Positions 58,248-64,000 of a stretch of DNA of 64,000 bases are shown in pieces. A program made the position numbers and the translations under genes. The notes beneath the pieces are model-generated. The model saw only the letters and a program-made list of their open reading frames with translations, had not been told where the DNA came from and searched no databases. Origin of the DNA: Acanthochlamys bracteata (Eukaryota; Streptophyta; Magnoliopsida; Pandanales; Velloziaceae); NCBI GenBank assembly GCA_019914995.1, contig CM034127.1, positions 124,001-188,000 of the forward strand, written 5' to 3'. How positions within the stretch are numbered: position 1 is the stretch's first letter; the number at the start of each line of letters is the position of its first letter.

Positions 58248-61200
58248 TCAAGAATGTTTTCTCTCCCATTTACCCTCGCGTCTCGCGTCCCTTTCCCTCC
58301 TATCCATAACAGTTCTTGATTTGGTGCCTCGGGACCCATGTCTAGGCCCAAAACCACCACCCATTCCCTCAAATGCTGAACCCAACTCTGGGTCGCCGAC
58401 ACTACTTGTGTCCCCATAATTACTATTTCCCTCGAGATTATCTTCATATACAGAGTTCCGATCTTCTGTGCGATCCCTTGATTGCAGGATTGTTGGGACA
58501 TGACCTGAAAATGCTCTCGAACTAGTATTTAGGACTATAGTGGGTGCTGAAGGAGAAACGCCTGGACCAGAACTTGCTGGCTGTGGACCACCACCTTCAC
58601 GGTCTCTGCTGCTAGACCTCAGGTTGCCCTCCTGTCCAGGCCTTCCGCTATCTCGTTCACGAGCTCTCTCTCTCATTCGACTGCATAGATACCCCGAAAA
58701 TCAGTCAATACACTTCCGAAAAAACAAAATGAGGTTACTAGCTCAGTTGTTCAGAGTTTATTATGTGGACAAATGTGAAACGATTGTTGTTGATATCCCT
58801 ATTTGCTCTGGAACAAACTGACCACTTCAATCAACATGTCCCACTGTTTATAGACTATACAAGTGCAACAGGTAACTTTCTTACACTAGATTGATATGTG
58901 ACTGGACCGTATACATTCGTACATCTCAAAGAAAGCTTGTAGAAGCATGTTTCTTTTAAGGGGACCAATCTCGGTTATTTACAACATTATGTTGGCCACC
59001 AAAGTACGGTAAAGAAACAGTAAAAGAAGGGAAGAATATGTCTAGGAATTTTGTTATCCTCTACTTTAAAAAGAGTTAAGGAGGTAAGATCACCTGTTAG
59101 GATTAGAGGAGAACTCCCTCCTTGATGACCGAACTCCTGATTCAACCTGCTCCAGCTCCCGTAGAAGCTCTCTCTGTGACAGAACAAAGTCAGTAATGGA
59201 ATCTTCTAGCATGTACTAATACCATGGCACTTAAGCTGTTAAGATACTGTGAGAACTCAAACAATGCCACCTTTTCCTATAATTATTGCAAACTGAAGAG
59301 CTCATCATTACTACGGCCTAAAAGAAATGGAATATTCTGAATCAACAATGAAAACCAAACTTCATTCCGTCATATGGATCAATAGCAAATAGGCACACAA
59401 AAATAAATTTACCCCAATTTACTAAGAATGTAGGAGTTGATGCTAGAGATGATACCAGCACAATACATTTTAATTCTTGTTTCCTCACAACAAAAAGATA
59501 ATTAAATTCATTCTCGATAAGCAACTACTAAGAAGCAGTGACATAAACGCCATCCTATACATTACAAAAGAAATTGTCACTGTTAGGGATCAAACTATAA
59601 TAATATGTTAATTATTTTATAATCCTTCTTCTTAAACAGTTGCCTTGGAAATCAAGAGTTACCTGACTTAACCTTTCTCTCTCCATATCCAGACTATATC
59701 TGAGTTCCCTTGTTTTTGCACGCTCAATCTCCAAAAGACGTTGTCTTTCAATTTCACGCTCTGCCTCAGAAGCTCTTTCTCTGAACGTAAATGAACCAAA
59801 TATATGAGGCAAAAAACTCCTGTATCTTCTAGAACGATATTGAGAAACATCAGATGAAACCTGTCAAGCTCTTGCAGAAGTTCCATTTCACGTGAAGCTG
59901 CATCATCTAAATGCTTTTGACGTGCCTTCATCATGACAAGCTTCTTCTCCCTCCTTGCTTTTATTTCTTCTGTGAGTCTAGCCTTCTCTCTGGCAATTAA
60001 GAGTAGGAAGCAAAAAATTAGAATAAGAAAATTGCCAAAATAAACTACAAGGAAAAGCGGCGCAAGATAATAAAAGGAAGCACTTTCAAAAGATTGGAAC
60101 TTTTACAAAGAAAAGAAAAGATTTCAAGAATGAAGACAAGATAATGTACACCTTGTTTCGACTACTTGCACGAGAGCATCTAGAGATACGAACTTTAAGT
60201 AGTTTCTTCAGAGCTGCCAAGGTGTCATTTTTAACGAACATTAAGGGTTCAAAATATTATCAGTAAGTATGTTAGCAGGAGATTTGTGAATATTAAGCAA
60301 TTCTACTTGCTCCTGATCTACAACAGTATGCGACTACACCAGAATGGGGTATGACTATATCATAGATAGTACAGTCGGTACAGATAATAGACTGGACCCG
60401 AATCATCAATTTGAGTATGAGCATAAGGATCAGTACACTTACAAGGATCTTATGTTGTCCTTAATTTGCTGAAGCCTACCACTCCCTTCATCTGGCATTA
60501 TAAAATACCAACTTAGAAAAACTGAAATTTCAAGAAAAAGGAAAATGTGTATATCATGGATTTACAATTTTATCACACACATGGGGCACCAGAAGAAAGA
60601 GGCATTTTATCATTGGAACTTTGCTGCAACACTCTTTCTTTCTGAAGAAGAGCCAGCTCGATCTCAGCTTCTTCCAATTCCTGGAAATTATTAAAGATAC
60701 AGCTCATACCAGAATACTAAAAGTTAAGTCAAAACAGTGCATATCACTCTGCAAATATACCTGTGTCTCCTGATCTATTCTCTTGGAGAAGAAGTCAAAG
60801 TAAGACTTAATGGAATCCAGTGAAGAAAAGACCTGAGATAAAAGCAAATAGTTACGTTCAAGAACCACAAATGCAATTGAACGTGAAGGTAATGATGCGT
60901 GTCATCACCGCATGGCAGAAGACCCAGAAAATGCAACGCATAATGAAGAATGTATGCACTATCCCACTTATAATGAAGCACGTCAGGTATTCTTTTATAT
61001 AGCTGGTATTATTTAGGTTCAGTGCACGTTAAATACCCACATTCACAAGAGAGAAATAAGTTTAAAAGAACTTTTGCTTATACCATAAACCCAACTAGTT
61101 TCTAGAATAGTACAAAATTGTTTTTTACCAAGCTGCCTAACTTTGACAACTATTTCAACAAATCACCACCCTCTATTAAGAGTTTGCATGTAAAATAGCA

Positions 61201-64000
61201 GATAATGATATCAAAAGAGAAAATATATTCATGGCTTCTTATCTCAATGTGACTTGGATAAAACCCAAATTTACCAACCTGAAGAATTGTTTCTCGAGTT
61301 CTTTTAAGATCTGGATCTAAGTCTTTGTTGGAGCAATCTAATAGCAGTGCTTCTTTCAAAACCTTCACAAAAAGACCAGTGGCAATTACTGAAGAATTAT
61401 GATGTGATCTTCTCAAGCAAAGGAAATCCAATATTAGTTATATTGAAAAAACATACTGAAAGACAGAAACTTATCTGTAGTACTTAGAGATACTGGTTTT
61501 ACTTCCAACAAATAACAACTACCTCTTTAGAGTCGGTCGAACTGATTCTTAATTTCCACAATGCTTGGCAAAGATTTTTCTCCGCGCCTAGCCCTTCTGC
61601 AGAAGAATAAGAGTACAATTCTCAAGAAACGTCCTAGAAAAGAATTTACTTGATTATTTAGCTAAGATGCTTGGGGAAGAAACAATCAACCAACAAAAGG
61701 AAAACAGCATGACTTACTTTTAGCTGATGATCCAATACGCTCCAGGTTGGTCCAAACAACTTCAGGTATCAAAGAAATATCCTCTCCAGGTGAATATAAG
61801 CATGCACTTGCAAGGAGAACCAATGAGAGGCGTGTCAATTGACTATCCTCCATGGATCGGAGCAACATTCCACTTGATATTAGCATTGTATCACTTGCAA
61901 CAAGAACTGATTGCACTTGGCTCCTCTTTGCAAATGGAATATAACCTGATAGCAACACCATAGCATGTGTCCTCAACAGCAGTGAAGGGTCAGAAAGAGC
62001 TATAGAGGTTACCCTGTCCCATGTACTTGAAATTAATACAGAGACCATAGATTCAGTTACATCAATAACTGAACCTGTTCGAACTAGACTTTTTCTAAAT
62101 GTTACAGTAAGTTCACTGAGACCACAATTTTTGTCGATGCCAACAATTCTTCCAAGGTGCTGTAACGCAATAGCTCGTTGTTCAGGTTCTGAATGAGCCA
62201 ACATTATACAGAATAAGTCACCCAACGAATCCTCACTTCCATCAACGTCGCTTATGCCCCTCATGAACAGAGAAGATAGCCACTTGTCAGTGCGAAGTCT
62301 CCAAGAAATTTTGGGAGCATGACAACAGTAATATTTAATCATGTAGCAAATACTACTGAAAATACTTCCAACAGAAATTTGTTCTGGCAACTTGAGCAGG
62401 TAATCGACAATAGCTGATGCCACTTGCCAACAGTGCTCCTGCTCTATCTTTATTGCTAATTCTGCAAGACCCTCAAGAGCATTCTTGCAAATTTGCCCTA
62501 AGCTATTAGTTGAATTGCAAGTTTCAGCTTCCTGAACTGAGCACATTAAACATCTTGAGAACAATAAGCATTGAGCCGAAGCAACCGTAAGCTTAAAAGA
62601 AAGATGCGGATGCAGCTTGCAGCTAGCCTCAACAGCAGGCAAAAGATTAAAAATTAACAGCTCCAAAACTCCAGAAAATTCTTTTAGTTCTTTCTCAGAT
62701 ATAGAACTTCTGGAGTTCGGTATCCCAACAGATTTGTTAGCCTGCTCGACTTCATTTGAATCCTCAGACGAACAAATCTCATTTGCAGTATAAGAAATAC
62801 TAAAAGGAGAACTAATGCAAGAATCAATCTTGACACCGCTAACAGATTCTGGCGATTCATGTCCCTCAAAATGGATGCCAACACCAAATCCTTTTAGATT
62901 TGCGACAAGAAATTTCTCAGAGCTCTCAATAACTTTCTGGAAAGCACAAAGGTAGCTGAAGAAAGATGGTGTTGGCTCTGTTGATGTAAAATCAGTCCAG
63001 CTTAACAAGGATTCTAATATTTCTTTCTTCTTCTTAATGGAGAGATAGGGGGTGATAGAACCAAAGACGAAGATCATCAAGGAACCTTGCAATCTTCTTT
63101 CAACATTACCTTCCAGATAATCTCTCCTGCTCTGAAGACATGAAAAAAGTTCTTCAAAACCTGAAAATTCAAAATTCTGGTAGGAGGATGCATCATCCAG
63201 TAGCTCCTCGACATTGGTAACTTTTCTCAGAAAGCATGAAATAAGTGGCTTCAAGAGACTCAATACTGAATCCATCAATGCAATGTCGCAGTAAGAAGCA
63301 CTACATAAGGATTTCAAAATAAGCACAACTCTAGGCATTTCAGGAATTATGACATCCATGTGTTCATCAACAATGGACTCAAGTAGGTAGAGTATAATGG
63401 CTTTTGCATTTGTAGCAGCAAATCCTTTCAACTCAGCAGTAACAAGTGAGAGATTATCCACTTCGCTTTCGAGATATGGTGCAAAACATAAATCACAATA
63501 CCAACAAAGAAGATCAGGTACAGCAAAAGATGGTAGGGACTTCAGCTGGAGCCCAACAGCCTCCAAAATTGTTCCTCCAAACTTTTGGAACTGCTTATTC
63601 AAGTTAGGAAGGACTTTATGCAAATCAGGGTGAACAATCCCAAATGATTCTTGCGTGTCTTTAGTGACTACTGTGTCTACACTGTATTCTGATCTTGAAT
63701 CCATGGATTCTTTGTTTGACAAATTCTCTACTCGAGCAAGTTCATCTCTAAATATAGAAAGCAATAAAGTCAGATGTGAGAAATCTGAGGCAAGGAACAG
63801 ACGTTCCTTCAAGTACTCTGCTGCAAAACGGGAGACAGCCATCCACCCGAGGAATCGAACAAGAGGAAATTGGCTCTTTGAAAATCTAGGTATCTGCTGC
63901 ATCCATGATACAGGAGGAACTAAGCATCTATATTGAAATCCATTTCTTGCATTTATCATAATGTCTACTCCACCATCAGTTCCAGAAGATGCGATTACCA
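58248..64000 (-). CDS. Large uncharacterised helical-repeat/coiled-coil protein, C-terminal part
   Basis: The gene runs off the window end. Exons in transcript order: 61718 to beyond 64000, 61523-61596, 61279-61362, 60761-60832, 60581-60680, 60443-60491, 59861-59989, 59663-59780, 59094-59173, 58248-58680. Phases agree throughout. The long exon encodes at least 760 residues of Leu-rich alpha-helical sequence (for example RFLGWMAVSRFAAEYLKERL and AVPDLLCWYCDLCFAPYLES), reminiscent of HEAT/ARM-like solenoids but without a motif I can assign. The following exons contain CQALWKLRISSTDSKE and SSLDSIKSYFDFFSKRIDQE, then a long charged coiled coil (LTEEIKARREKKLVMMKARQ, then EAEREIERQRLLEIERAKTR). 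The tail is Arg/Gly/Ser-rich and ends RREGKWERKHS. The protein appears plant-conserved, but I cannot name it. Confidence 0.85.

Noticed and set aside
58248-64000. Identification of the large gene as the m6A writer VIRILIZER
   Set aside because: Considered because of size and the charged tail, but the C-terminus I recall for Arabidopsis VIRILIZER is Gln/Pro-rich and different, so the name was dropped.
1-64000. CRISPR arrays, bacterial operons, prophage or organelle inserts
   Set aside because: No regularly spaced direct repeats, Shine-Dalgarno-led gene strings, or chloroplast/mitochondrial genes were seen; all coding regions are spliced or plant nuclear in type.

Overview
This window is nuclear DNA from a flowering plant, almost certainly a eudicot. 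Genes are split by GT-AG introns with AT-rich spacers, the families are plant-specific (PRONE RopGEF, BAHD acyltransferase, plastid acyl-ACP desaturase, pectin acetylesterase, miR168), and the spacers hold MITE-like elements, microsatellites and a solo LTR. I cannot name the species. Splice sites were read by eye from GT/AG borders, reading frame and family conservation.

Layout. 1-1.3 kb: 3' end of a SYP2-type syntaxin (+). 2.2-5.85 kb: a membrane/coiled-coil protein of unknown function (+). 8.5-8.9 kb: MIR168, with a G-box/ABRE and a TATA box upstream (+). 11.7-13.4 kb: decayed copy of the proteasome lid subunit gene RPN9 (+). 13.9-27.3 kb: BAHD acyltransferase cluster, all on the minus strand, with one intact two-exon gene, one rearranged pseudogene block and one intact intronless gene. 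29.6-30.0 kb: dehydrin relic (-). 32.4-35.6 kb: RopGEF (+). 38.1-39.7 kb: GDSL esterase/lipase with a frame-broken exon 2 (+). 42.6-45.5 kb: pectin acetylesterase, 12 coding exons (-). 47.8-50.15 kb: divergent acyl-ACP desaturase with two candidate first exons (+). 50.6-51.1 kb: small disordered protein (-). 52.8-55.9 kb: folate-biopterin-transporter-like pseudogene (-) interrupted by a 2.46-kb solo LTR. 58.2 kb to the window end: 3' part of a large uncharacterised helical protein (-).

The genes do not form a pathway; this is an ordinary plant gene neighbourhood with tandem duplication in the BAHD cluster and several relics. The strongest unusual signal is the desaturase. At the positions equivalent to castor residues 118 and 179 it carries Phe and Ile, the pair linked to 16:0-ACP preference in engineered enzymes. 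It also has two tandem, homologous, phase-matched first exons, the second with its own TATA-like motif. No CRISPR array, bacterial operon or novel defence-like system is visible.
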